DNA of 10,673 nucleotides, taken from Synechococcaceae cyanobacterium RL_1_2. Its GTDB lineage: Bacteria > Cyanobacteriota > Cyanobacteriia > Cyanobacteriales > JAAUPO01. This document shows, one piece after another, positions 1 to 6,135 of the stretch. The stretch lies in the NCBI GenBank assembly GCA_012033095.1, contig JAAUPO010000032.1:1-10673 (forward strand), read 5' to 3'. The first letter of the stretch is position 1; each line of letters begins with the position of its first letter. The translations under genes were made by a program, and so were the position numbers. A model generated the notes under the pieces. The model saw nothing but the letters and a program-made list of their open reading frames with translations, searched no databases and had not been told where the DNA came from.

Positions 1-324
1 CGCGATCGCACCAAATCCCATAACAAGCAGCACATTGCTCCACATAAAAAAGAAGGTTCCGTCGGCACATTAACCCTCTTCATATAATTGCGACAATCGG
101 GGACAAAGGGCGGCTTTGACATCAAAATCCGACGGCGTGAAATTTAGAGGGATATCATAGTCAATGCTTGTTTGCTTAAACTCGACCCCTAGGGTTTCTA
201 GCCATTGCTCATATTCATAGGCTCGAATCCAATGGCCTTGACACATACCACAATGGTGAGCAGGCAATTGATCGGATAAATTGATGGTATCTAATTGGGG
301 ACATTTACACTTAGGACATTCCAT
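1..324 (-). pseudogene. Double zinc-ribbon protein (zf-TFIIB-like), frameshifted twice and cut by the window edge
   Basis: The open frame from 324 gives 84 residues and stops at 70. It starts with a zinc ribbon: C3, C6, then C25-x2-C28 followed by G30 and W32. The frame then reaches ALCP (72-75) and fails. If one G is removed from the GGGG at 99-102 (+ strand), reading continues as CPDCRNYMKRVNVP. If one A is also removed from the A6 run at 46-51, it continues as SFYVEQCAACYGIWCDR up to the edge. This makes a second ribbon (C74/C77 and C97/C100 in repaired numbering), with the CxxCxGxWCD signature of zf-TFIIB-like proteins. Two ribbons of this type in one short protein are familiar from cyanobacterial and other bacterial unknowns, and the role is probably nucleic-acid or protein binding. 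No clear Shine-Dalgarno precedes the ATG. Whether the indels are real or sequencing errors cannot be told from one sequence. Confidence 0.8.
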
Positions 325-450
325 AGGGATAGAGTTAACCTAAATTGATCTAGATCTAGACAAAATTGCCATGGTAAAGGCGGTACTATTGGATAGTAGC
401 CGATGATGGAAACAGAATACATTCAATCCTGTCTAAATCCTGGCAAGCTT

Positions 451-1671
451 TTAATTTTCTAAAGCCGCTGGCTCATCATTTTCCTGGCTATCTCCTATGG
501 TAGGGCCCATGTGGTTAAGGACGAGGGCAATACCTAAACCGCTAGTAATTACCACCGTCGCAATGATGGCAATTAAATTTAACCGTTGTTTGGTTTTGAC
601 CAAATCATTTTCCAGGGTGGTTTGAGCTTGTTCCGATTTATTTAAGCGTAATTTAAGGTTGCTATTTTCTCGAAATAAAAATTGTTTTTCCTCCGTCGTA
701 AAATCTAGCTGCTGTTGAATGTCCCCTAGTTGTTGCCGCTCATGCTCTAGTTCCTTAGAAACCTGTTCCATTTCCCAAGAAGGATTTTCTTGTTGAATTT
801 CTAACTGCTTGAGTTTTTGATATTGGGCATAATAAAGCTGTTGGAGTTGGGTAATGGTGGCTTGATAATTGGTTTCGTCTTTCTTCCCCGTTTGTTGTAA
901 ATAGTCCATGATGCGATCGATCTGTTCTCTTTCGGGCAAGGATTCCAACTCATTAAGATTCAGGGGGTCAACTTCAATTTCTTCGGGTGGGTTGCCCATT
1001 GCCCCTTGCTCATTACGATCGTTTAAAGCGGATAAAGGTGCGAGGGGAATCGGGCCAGCAAATTTAGGTTCGTTTTGTTGATTTTTGTCCTTAAGGCCCC
1101 GTTGCAGTGCTTGTAAAGCTTTCGTGCTAATTGGCTCATTATCAAAATCCACCCTAGGCAACACGCTTGCCTCTGAAGGAATAATCGGATTATTCAAGCC
1201 ATTTTTGACGGAAAATATATTTGGAGCTTTGTCCTGGCCATCCTTGGGGGAGATCTGCGTACTATCTTTGAGTAAGGGAATCGATGGGGGTAGTGGCGGG
1301 TTAGCTTGGGATAAATCTAAGGGAACAGTGAGGCCAGGATTCTTCAGGGCGGTGGCCTTAGTCGGCTGATTACGTGGGGCTAGAGAAAGGGTTGATGGGG
1401 GGGGAGATGGTGGGTTTATGGTCGCAACGGAACTATGGCCCACCAGGGGTTTCGCGGCTTTAATGGCCGGCTCTTCCGGGACATCTTTAAATTTGACTAA
1501 TTCTAAGAGATTTAAAATCTTATTGGATTTGGTGGCATTGCTTTGGTTACTACCATTAACACCTGTCACAGAGGAATATTGAAGATTACCCCCAGGGCGA
1601 TCGCTAGTAATGGCAAATAAGAAACTAACTACCACTCCGATGAGTAATAGAAAGAGGATGACTTCTGACAT
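451..1671 (-). CDS. Two-anchor membrane protein with proline-rich linker and coiled coil, function unknown
   Basis: This is an intact 406-residue protein that I do not recognise as a named family. It has a hydrophobic N-terminal segment (about 4-21) that fits a membrane anchor or uncleaved signal. A long low-complexity linker follows, rich in Pro, Asn and Ser (about 80-230, with a PPSPPPS stretch at 87-93). A Gln/Glu/Leu-rich region (about 250-365) should form a coiled coil. A second membrane helix (about 366-386) comes just before a short acidic tail. Two anchors joined by a proline-rich spacer and a coiled coil suggest a structural or scaffolding role at an envelope or thylakoid membrane, which is inference. 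Its ATG lies 41 bases after the stop of the upstream secreted protein (1713-2396), so the two are probably co-transcribed. The zinc-ribbon gene follows 126 bases downstream. Confidence 0.8.
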   Translation of the reverse strand: MSEVILFLLLIGVVVSFLFAITSDRPGGNLQYSSVTGVNGSNQSNATKSNKILNLLELVKFKDVPEEPAIKAAKPLVGHSSVATINPPSPPPSTLSLAPRNQPTKATALKNPGLTVPLDLSQANPPLPPSIPLLKDSTQISPKDGQDKAPNIFSVKNGLNNPIIPSEASVLPRVDFDNEPISTKALQALQRGLKDKNQQNEPKFAGPIPLAPLSALNDRNEQGAMGNPPEEIEVDPLNLNELESLPEREQIDRIMDYLQQTGKKDETNYQATITQLQQLYYAQYQKLKQLEIQQENPSWEMEQVSKELEHERQQLGDIQQQLDFTTEEKQFLFRENSNLKLRLNKSEQAQTTLENDLVKTKQRLNLIAIIATVVITSGLGIALVLNHMGPTIGDSQENDEPAALEN

Positions 1672-1712
1672 AGATAACGATAAACCTCTGCTCTAGATGT
1701 TAAATCTAAAGT

Positions 1713-2396
1713 TTAGTCACTAAAAAAGTTGCTGTCTAGAAATAAGTCTAAATCCTCATTAGGATCAACTGACAATAATTCTTTTGATCCTCCCCCTAAC
1801 AGTAATCCCCCTAAGGCTCCGAGACCTGCACCTAATAACACTTCTTCCGTGGCGATCGCTCCATCCCCAGTAATGGCGGCTAAAATTAAGGCCGCAGTGG
1901 AGCCAATGAGGGTTCCTTTCAAAATATCATCGGTATTGGAACCACCATCCACCGTTTCCGTGGAAGTAATTACATTGGAGCTAGCTTTAATTTTTTTCTG
2001 ATCACCATTTTGAAAAACAATATTTTTGGCAATAAATTGAGTTCCATCCTTGTCATCCTCTTCGGCCGGTTTAAAGGAACCCTCAATGATCGTCCCCACG
2101 GGAATGGCCACATCATTGGTGTTGTCATAGACTTTTTGGGTGACAACAACCTTAAAGTTTAGGGATTCATTTTTACCTAATAATATTTTTTCAATTTCTT
2201 GATCTTCGCTTCTGACGGGGATTTTAGTACCTTCAGGAATATAGTTATCGTCTTTATTTTGACGGTAGTTATAAACCCGATCACCAGCGCGACGAAACTC
2301 GTAGGCTTGGGCTCCATTGATCGCTACAAAATTAGTACCTAAAGCCAGGAGTAAAACCGCCGCACTACTCCGTTTAAACATCGTTAAGGTCGTCAT
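1713..2396 (-). CDS. Secreted glycine-zipper protein, possibly TrbI/VirB10-like, function unknown
   Basis: The open frame extends up to 2483, but I place the start at the ATG at 2396. It has a GAGAGG Shine-Dalgarno nine bases upstream (2406-2411) and is followed at once by a classic signal peptide: K8 and R9, a hydrophobic core at 12-25, and an AQA cleavage motif at 29-31. The mature protein would be about 196 residues. It contains a polar region with a segment reading AIPVGTIIEGSF (97-108), which resembles the GT.I.G beta-strand pattern of VirB10/TrbI-type proteins. Next come a hydrophobic stretch (161-176), a glycine-zipper-like segment GAGLGALGGLLLGGG (189-203) and an acidic tail. Nothing else of a conjugation system is present, so a conjugal role is unlikely here. 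An envelope or outer-membrane-associated role is inferred. It leads a likely operon with the coiled-coil membrane protein 41 bases downstream. Confidence 0.8.
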   Translation of the reverse strand: MTTLTMFKRSSAAVLLLALGTNFVAINGAQAYEFRRAGDRVYNYRQNKDDNYIPEGTKIPVRSEDQEIEKILLGKNESLNFKVVVTQKVYDNTNDVAIPVGTIIEGSFKPAEEDDKDGTQFIAKNIVFQNGDQKKIKASSNVITSTETVDGGSNTDDILKGTLIGSTAALILAAITGDGAIATEEVLLGAGLGALGGLLLGGGSKELLSVDPNEDLDLFLDSNFFSD

Positions 2397-2494
2397 GGGA
2401 AATATCCTCTCAAATAATCTCAATATTAAGTAGATATCTGACCTGACGCGGGGTCTTAACCATTGTTCCCTGGGATTAACCATGGAGCAAGGTC

Positions 2495-2713
2495 AGGACT
2501 TACGCAAAAATTTCGGGTAGTGCTAAAGCTGTAAGGATATTTAGACCCATTAGACCCAGGATAATTGATTATCAAGGGGTTTAATCTTCCTGAGCCTTAC
2601 TTGTTTAGGACTACCAAATTTCGATTCTGTTCTGGGAACCATGATGTTTGGGGACAATCGTTCAAGTAAGTTCCCCAAATTTGGGGGATTTAGGGAGCTT
2701 GTACGTAAGTCCT
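2495..2713 (-). mobile_element. 111-bp miniature inverted-repeat element, copy A, split by a 100-bp insertion
   Basis: The ends are AGGACTTACGCA (2495) and the inverted GTAAGTCCT (ending 2713). On the minus strand the element matches the copies at 7328-7438 and 9512-9622 through its whole length. It includes the C-run/AAATTT/G-run palindrome and the block TTGTCCCCAAACATCATGG. It is interrupted at 2508-2623 by a second element and its target duplication. Subtracting the 100-bp insert and one 8-bp duplication leaves 219 - 108 = 111 bp, exactly the length of the other two complete copies. It has no coding capacity and would need a transposase from elsewhere. It fills the gap between the LDxL-repeat gene and the secreted-protein gene. 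Confidence 0.88.
2508..2623. mobile_element. Nested 100-bp inverted-repeat element (2516-2615) with 8-bp target-site duplication
   Basis: A direct repeat AAATTTCG occurs at 2508-2515 and again at 2616-2623. Between them lie exactly 100 bases whose ends are imperfect inverted repeats of 21 bases (2516-2536 and 2595-2615), 17 of 21 matching. Both begin GGTAGT, continue with CTAAA and finish GTAAGG. The target sequence is present once, uninterrupted, in the 111-bp copy at 9512-9622. The inside holds a tandem duplication of TTAGACCCA (2541-2558) and no ORF. This is the structure of a second, unrelated miniature transposable element. The 8-bp duplication gives a clue to its transposase class, but I do not assign a family. 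Confidence 0.85.
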
Positions 2714-2831
2714 AAAGGTCTAGCATTAACGCGATCGCGGATCGGATTAAGTGGGACGAAACTAGGAGTGAATTTGTACCAGGGAAATACGATGGAAATA
2801 CCATGGAAACAAAATTGATTCTGGCATGGAT

Positions 2832-3580
2832 TTAATTAAGGGCATCCAGATACTCGATCGCAGCTTCCAATTGGGTATCATAGGCATAGGCAAATTCCGT
2901 AAACCATAGGCCTTCATCGGAGTAAGGATCAAGGTTTTTCAGCCACTGTTCTGCTTGGCGTTGCAACTGTTTATGACGGCGTTGCTTATCTAGCTCCCGT
3001 TGTTTGATTTGTTCAACATTTTCCCCTACGTCCTTTAATTGTTTTTGTTTATGACGGTGGAGATCCATCAACTCATCAAAGGGATTGGGCCCATCATGTT
3101 CAGACCCATGATGTTGCTTGATTTCCTGTTGCTTGGTTTTAAATTGAGCCGCTAGATCCTCTAAACCGAGATCCGGCGTAGGGGTATTTTGTGGAATGGA
3201 ATTTTGTTTTTGTTGAAACTGAGCGGCTAAGGCATCTAAGCCCGAATCCAGTGGGGATGTACCCTGGGCCTTGGAAGTTTGTTTTGCCTGGAACTGGGAC
3301 TCGATGCGTCGAGCTCCATATCACTTTTATTACTTGGATTGGTTTGAGAAGCGATCGATTGCTCCTTAACAGGTTGGGACTGTAATTGAGCCATGATCTG
3401 ATCCAATTTATCCCCAGGGTTTAGACCCTCACCTTGGTTCCGTTCCCCCTGGGTTTGTTGCTCCAGCTGACTCAAAAGATCATCAAGGGCCGGATTCCCT
3501 TCTGGTGCTGGGGAAGAAGAATTGTTTGAATTATGTTGGTGTTCCACTTGGCGTAGTAATTCATCAATAGGATCAGTCAT
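2832..3580 (-). pseudogene. Conserved cyanobacterial protein with seven LDxL-type repeats, single frameshift
   Basis: Two frames join into one protein of 249 residues if one base is added between 3305 and 3306. The upstream frame (from ATG 3580) carries IDELLRQVEHQ at 5, LDDLLSQLEQQ at 32, LDQIMAQLQSQ at 59 and LDA at 90. The downstream frame continues as IESQFQAKQ, completing the fourth repeat exactly, then LDALAAQFQQKQ at 115, LEDLAAQFKTKQ at 140 and FDELMDLHRHKQ at 168. The spacings are 27, 27, 31, 25, 25 and 28. A basic coiled-coil stretch (about 173-205) and a C-terminal region with the motif NLDPYSDEGLWFTEFAY follow. That tail looks like one I associate with cyanobacterial conserved unknowns. 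The linkers are rich in Asn, Ser, Pro and Gln. The repeats look like short amphipathic helices for protein binding, but the function is unknown. The downstream frame alone could also start at an internal ATG (3071). Confidence 0.78.
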
Positions 3581-4006
3581 GGTGCTTCATTAAAAGCCGA
3601 TTGTAATTCTATGGTAACGATATTTGTGAACGGTTTACGACCTATTATCCATCTTATTTCTTGGCCCATCAATACAATGTATAGGGTATTAATGGCGGGA
3701 CATCGTTATGGCAATTGCCATAGAAGTTGGAATTTTCAGAATAGAAAAAAGTCTGATCTCGTAGGGTTCTGACCATAGTCGAACGATCTTGATTATATAG
3801 CTATAGTCATAAATATCAGGACATTTATACCAGTTAAAAAGTTTATATAGTGGGCTTTTAAGGGTAATTGATCCGTTGCGATCACATGAACCACGGCTAT
3901 ATCGGCGATCGCCATAATTCCCCTTTGAACAGAAAACCCTAGGGTCATAAATTTTGATCCCCCTGGGTACGAGGTTGTTTATAAAATCAATTGCATTTGC
4001 CTTTTG
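3581..4006. other. Non-coding stretch between the LDxL-repeat gene and repeat copy B
   Basis: No ORF here looks like a protein. The long minus-strand frame covering 3689-4063 starts inside the repeat element and has no family-like composition. The stretch is AT-rich and holds a perfect 16-bp palindrome (3707-3722) and a HIP1 octamer at 3905. It probably also holds the promoter of the minus-strand gene starting at 3580, although I see no convincing -35/-10 pair. Confidence 0.5.
3707..3722. other. Perfect 16-bp palindrome
   Basis: TATGGCAATTGCCATA is identical to its reverse complement. It lies 127 bases upstream of the LDxL-repeat gene start. It could be a dimeric regulator site or a chance or HIP-like palindrome; nothing else distinguishes these. 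Confidence 0.4.
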
Positions 4007-4101
4007 CCTCCTAAATCCCCCAAATTTAGGGGACTTACTCGAACGATTTTCCCCAAACATCATGATTCCCAGGACAGAATCGAAATTGTTGCATAAGTCC
4101 T
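4007..4101 (+). mobile_element. 111-bp miniature element, copy B, left end degraded
   Basis: From CCTCCTAAATCCCCC to GCATAAGTCCT the sequence aligns without gaps to the plus-oriented copies at 7328 and 9512. It includes AAACATCATG and CAGGACAGAATCGAAATT. Back-projecting the 111-bp length would put the start at 3991, but the first 16 or so bases no longer match AGGACTTAC, so the left inverted repeat has been lost or overwritten. The right end lies 109 bases before the cobM start, so the cobM promoter sits immediately downstream of the element. Confidence 0.8.
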
Positions 4102-4130
4102 GCCCCCTTAAAAAAAGGGAAGCAATGTTT

Positions 4131-4183
4131 TTGATATTTTTGGGATTCGCTATAATACACCTGATCTAATACTCTGGTATGAT
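4131..4183 (+). promoter_or_regulatory. Candidate promoter region of cobM
   Basis: A perfect TATAAT at 4151-4156 is preceded by TTGATA at 4131-4136, but the 14-base spacer is shorter than the usual 16-18. A second candidate is an extended -10, TGGTATGAT, at 4175-4183. Both lie between the end of repeat copy B and the cobM ATG. No cobalamin riboswitch fits in the 109 bases available, and none of its box-like motifs was seen. Confidence 0.35.
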
Positions 4184-4210
4184 AATAAGTAATTATTTGC
4201 TGATCTATCC

Positions 4211-4987
4211 ATGACCAACTCCCCCAGTCTTGCCCCCGCTGTTTATCTTATTGGTGCGGGCCCTGGTGACCCAGAATTATTAACAGTCAAAGCCCATCGC
4301 CTGATCCAACAAGCTGATGTTATTCTCTACGCCAATTCCTTAGTCCCGGTACAAATTTTAGAAGATACCAAACCTGAAGCGGAATTCATTGCCACCGGCA
4401 GCCAAACGTTAGAGCAAATTGTGCCGACTATGATCGCCAGGGTTAAAGCGGGGTTGAGTGTGGTGCGTCTCCACTCCGGGGACTTGACCCTATACAGCGC
4501 AATTCAAGAACAGATCCAATTACTCAAAGCCGCTGGGATTCCATTTGAGTTAGTACCAGGGATTAGTGCTTTCCAAGCCGCCGCTGCTGATTTGGCGACG
4601 GAATTGACCATTCCCAAATTGGTTCAGACTATTATTTTGACCCGCATTGGTGGGGAAGCCTCCCCCATGCCCCCAACGGAGGAATTGGCCGCCTTGGCCG
4701 CCCATCAATCCAGTTTGTGCCTTTATTTGGCCGCCCGCCACGTTGATCGCGCCCAAGCAGAGTTATTAGTTCATTATGCCCCTGATACCCCGGTGGCTAT
4801 TTGTTATCGGGTGGGTTGGCCGGATCAGCAATATTGGTTAACCACTCTCAACTCCATGGCTGAGGTTAGTCAAGAACAGAAGCTCATTCGCACCACATTA
4901 TATTTGATTAGTCCGGCCCTTGGTTTAGAACAGACGGAACGATCGCAGCTTTACCACCCTAACCATCGTCATTTATTTCGTCGATAG
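4211..4987 (+). CDS. cobM: Precorrin-4 C11-methyltransferase
   Basis: This enzyme transfers a methyl group from S-adenosylmethionine to C-11 of precorrin-4 (cobalt-precorrin-4 in the anaerobic CbiF version) during corrin-ring synthesis for cobalamin, in the cytoplasm. The 258 residues match the family's usual length. The SAM-binding GAGPGDPELLT is at 15-25, RLHSGDLTLYSA at 86-97, PGISAF at 116-121 and CYRVGWPDQ at 198-206. The C-terminal YHPNHRHLFR (248-257) is also typical. Sequence does not decide the oxygen requirement, so CobM and CbiF are equally good names. The gene stands alone between repeat-rich spacers, with no other cobalamin gene in view, which is common in cyanobacteria where the pathway genes are scattered. 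The ATG at 4211 has no strong Shine-Dalgarno. The gene is intact, unlike several neighbours. Confidence 0.96.
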   Translation: MTNSPSLAPAVYLIGAGPGDPELLTVKAHRLIQQADVILYANSLVPVQILEDTKPEAEFIATGSQTLEQIVPTMIARVKAGLSVVRLHSGDLTLYSAIQEQIQLLKAAGIPFELVPGISAFQAAAADLATELTIPKLVQTIILTRIGGEASPMPPTEELAALAAHQSSLCLYLAARHVDRAQAELLVHYAPDTPVAICYRVGWPDQQYWLTTLNSMAEVSQEQKLIRTTLYLISPALGLEQTERSQLYHPNHRHLFRR

Positions 4988-5015
4988 TTATGATTGAACT
5001 CTTTGATCCCTATGC

Positions 5016-5078
5016 AAAAATTTTAAACACATCAAAAAAATCAAAACAAATTTAAAAACTTTAAAAACTTTAAAAAAA
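5016..5078. other. Phased A-tracts, candidate curved DNA
   Basis: Runs of four to seven A lie at 5016-5020, 5034-5040, 5043-5046, 5054-5058, 5063-5067 and 5072-5078. The last four are centred about 9-11 bases apart, close to one helical turn. The unit ACTTTAAAA recurs in tandem. Such phasing predicts intrinsic bending. It sits just upstream of the small ORF at 5108 and downstream of cobM, so it may be an upstream promoter element or simply AT-rich spacer. Confidence 0.4.
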
Positions 5079-5107
5079 CACCCATAGCTGAGCTACAGGT
5101 GATCTCT

Positions 5108-5239
5108 ATGGATTTAGTAAAGTTCAACCAATTAGTCGAAATTGTGACCATGCTGGGAGGGAATAAGTTTTATTTAGGAGCGGGAAGCATTGGCCTCCAG
5201 GCTAGAAGCAAAATTAACAGTTACCTATCGATCAATTAG
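5108..5239 (+). CDS. Small ORF of 43 residues, unknown
   Basis: The ATG at 5108 has an AGGTGA Shine-Dalgarno-like sequence about five bases upstream. The frame reads MDLVKFNQLVEIVTMLGG, then a glycine-rich turn NKFYLGAGSIGLQ, and ends in LSIN. The composition is protein-like, with an amphipathic helix followed by a G-rich loop. The stop at 5239 lies ten bases before the end of the converging gene at 5249, and this tight tail-to-tail packing is expected of a real gene. I do not recognise the product. It could also be the N-terminal remnant of a longer protein. It is too short to judge by itself. Confidence 0.42.
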   Translation: MDLVKFNQLVEIVTMLGGNKFYLGAGSIGLQARSKINSYLSIN

Positions 5240-5248
5240 TCTTTTGAT

Positions 5249-5611
5249 TTACCTTAACTGAGGACTTTCCGTGTCTAGGTAATGCCAATGATCAATCCCT
5301 TCAATGGTGACTTTGAGAGCATCGGATATCTCTTGGCAATGGTTTGCGATCGCAAAGGCAGAGATTCATTTTTAATAACAAAATTAACCACAGTTCCATC
5401 CGGTGAACTTTTGGTTTTATCAATTAAAACCTCGATCGTGACTAATTCAGAAAAAGCCACTTCCCCCGGTTTTTGGTTTTTCCCGACCCATTAAATAGTC
5501 ATCGGTATCATAGATGATGTCAAAATCAGAGCTGCTTAAAATTTCAGTCAAGGACGGTTTAATGTCAGCTAGTGATTTTTTATAGTTAAAAGAATAGGTA
5601 TAGCGGGACAT
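5249..5611 (-). pseudogene. Conserved cyanobacterial unknown (about 120 residues), two compensating frameshifts
   Basis: Three frame segments join into one 120-residue protein. From the ATG at 5611 (MSRYTYSFNYKKS) the frame runs through DFDIIYDTDDYLMGREKP. Removing one C from the C5 run at 5463-5467 (+ strand) continues it as GEVAFSELVTIEVLIDKTK and then VVNFVIKNESLPLRSQT. Adding one base near 5341-5342 continues it as HCQEISDALKVTIEGID to LDTESPQLR and a stop at 5249. The two indels cancel, so total length stays a multiple of three. The pattern (short acidic N-terminal helix, ExxxREKPG, LVTIEVLID, NFVIKNE) resembles a small conserved cyanobacterial family of unknown function as I remember it. 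An upstream in-frame ATG at 5641 would add ten residues, and neither start has a good Shine-Dalgarno. The gene converges with the small ORF ending at 5239. Confidence 0.72.
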
Positions 5612-5778
5612 AAAATAGCGACTATGGGATAGGGCAATCACATTTAATATTACACAATAGTCCTAAATAATCACGGGGGGCTATATATTTTTACTTCATA
5701 TTTAGAATTCAAAACTAAGAGCTGATTGATAAAGACCCCCTGCCCCCAATTGTTGGGGGAAAATTTCCTAAAAATCAC

Positions 5779-5906
5779 TAACTACAGGACAAAAACCTTA
5801 AACCCTTGCGACACAAGCACTCTAGTAAAATCGGTTGTAATCCTTACCGGGTAAAGCTCCCAGGCATATTTAAAGTTTTTTAGCACAACTTTTGTCTTAG
5901 TCGTTA
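5779..5906. mobile_element. 128-bp inverted-repeat insertion inside the composite repeat
   Basis: The second repeat copy (5968 onward) reads straight through the point where the first copy carries 128 additional bases. The ends are imperfect inverted repeats: TAACTACAGGACAAAA at the left, and a right end whose complement reads TAACGACTAAGACAAAA. The 9-base direct repeats AAAAATCAC (5770-5778) and AAAAATCAT (5909-5917) flank it, with one mismatch and two extra bases at the right. This fits an old miniature-element insertion with a decayed target duplication. No family is assigned. Confidence 0.55.
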
Positions 5907-5920
5907 GGAAAAATCATTAA

Positions 5921-5966
5921 AAGTCCAACAAATTTGGCGGATTTAGGGGTCTTGTGCGTAAGTCCT
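5921..5966 (-). repeat. Terminal fragment of the 111-bp element family (copy C)
   Basis: On the minus strand this reads AGGACTTACGCACAAG followed by CCCCTAAATCCGCCAAATTT. It matches the first 40 or so bases of the full copies at 9512 and 7328 and then diverges. It forms the right end of the composite repeat, so the two families share a terminus. Confidence 0.65.
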
Positions 5967-5967
5967 A

Positions 5968-6084
5968 TTCATATTTAGAATTCAAAACTAAGAGTTCATT
6001 TATAAAGCCCCCCTGCCCCCAATTCTGGGGGAGAAATTTCTCAAAAATCATTAAAAGTTCACCAAATTTGGGGATTGAGGGGGC
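5968..6084. repeat. Composite repeat unit, second copy
   Basis: Starts with the same 27 bases as 5695-5721. It carries the poly-C, GCCCCCAATTCTGGGGG palindromic core and the AAAAATCATTAAAAG block without the insertion seen in the first copy. The right end reads CACCAAATTTGGGGATTGAG and fades out before GCGTAAGTCCT. It is the reference showing what the first copy looked like before insertion. Confidence 0.7.
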
Positions 6085-6135
6085 AAAATGTAAATTTATT
6101 TGACTTTATAAACGGCCTCTAAGGCTCTTTTATCC

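Larger units (their letters stand above)
5695..5966. repeat. Composite repeat unit, first copy, interrupted by a 128-bp insertion
   Basis: The unit begins TTCATATTTAGAATTC at 5695 and continues through a poly-C/CAATTG/poly-G palindromic core (about 5736-5760). After an insertion at 5779-5906 it resumes as AAAAATCATTAAAAG and ends in a GCGTAAGTCCT terminus at 5966. The second copy at 5968 starts at once after it with the same 27 bases (27 of 27 identical). No ORF is present. It makes up most of the gap between the gene ending at 5611 and the ureohydrolase gene at 6182. Confidence 0.72.

Noticed and set aside
349..360. Palindrome TCTAGATCTAGA upstream of the zinc-ribbon gene
   Set aside because: Short, made of overlapping TCTAGA units, and without promoter context; probably chance.
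1085..1369. Plus-strand ORF antisense to the coiled-coil membrane protein
   Set aside because: Shadow of the proline-rich linker on the other strand.
3793..3915. Minus-strand 40-residue hydrophobic ORF (MAIADIAVVHVIATDQ...)
   Set aside because: No Shine-Dalgarno and no supporting context. The composition could be a small membrane peptide but is equally expected by chance.
3689..4063. Minus-strand frame of 124 codons starting in repeat copy B
   Set aside because: It begins inside the mobile element and has no family-like pattern; it runs through AT-rich spacer.
4102..4210. Cobalamin riboswitch before cobM
   Set aside because: Only 109 bases are available and no B12-box-like sequence is present.
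4550..4756. Minus-strand glycine-rich ORF inside cobM
   Set aside because: Antisense shadow of cobM; Gly/Gln richness follows from the Ala/Pro/Leu codons of the real gene.
5779..5906. Possible tRNA-like or structured RNA in the 128-bp insertion
   Set aside because: No cloverleaf, no TTC loop motif and no CCA-compatible acceptor; the inverted ends fit a mobile element better.
5695..6084. CRISPR-like direct repeats
   Set aside because: Only two large units, no regular short repeat-spacer pattern and no cas genes.
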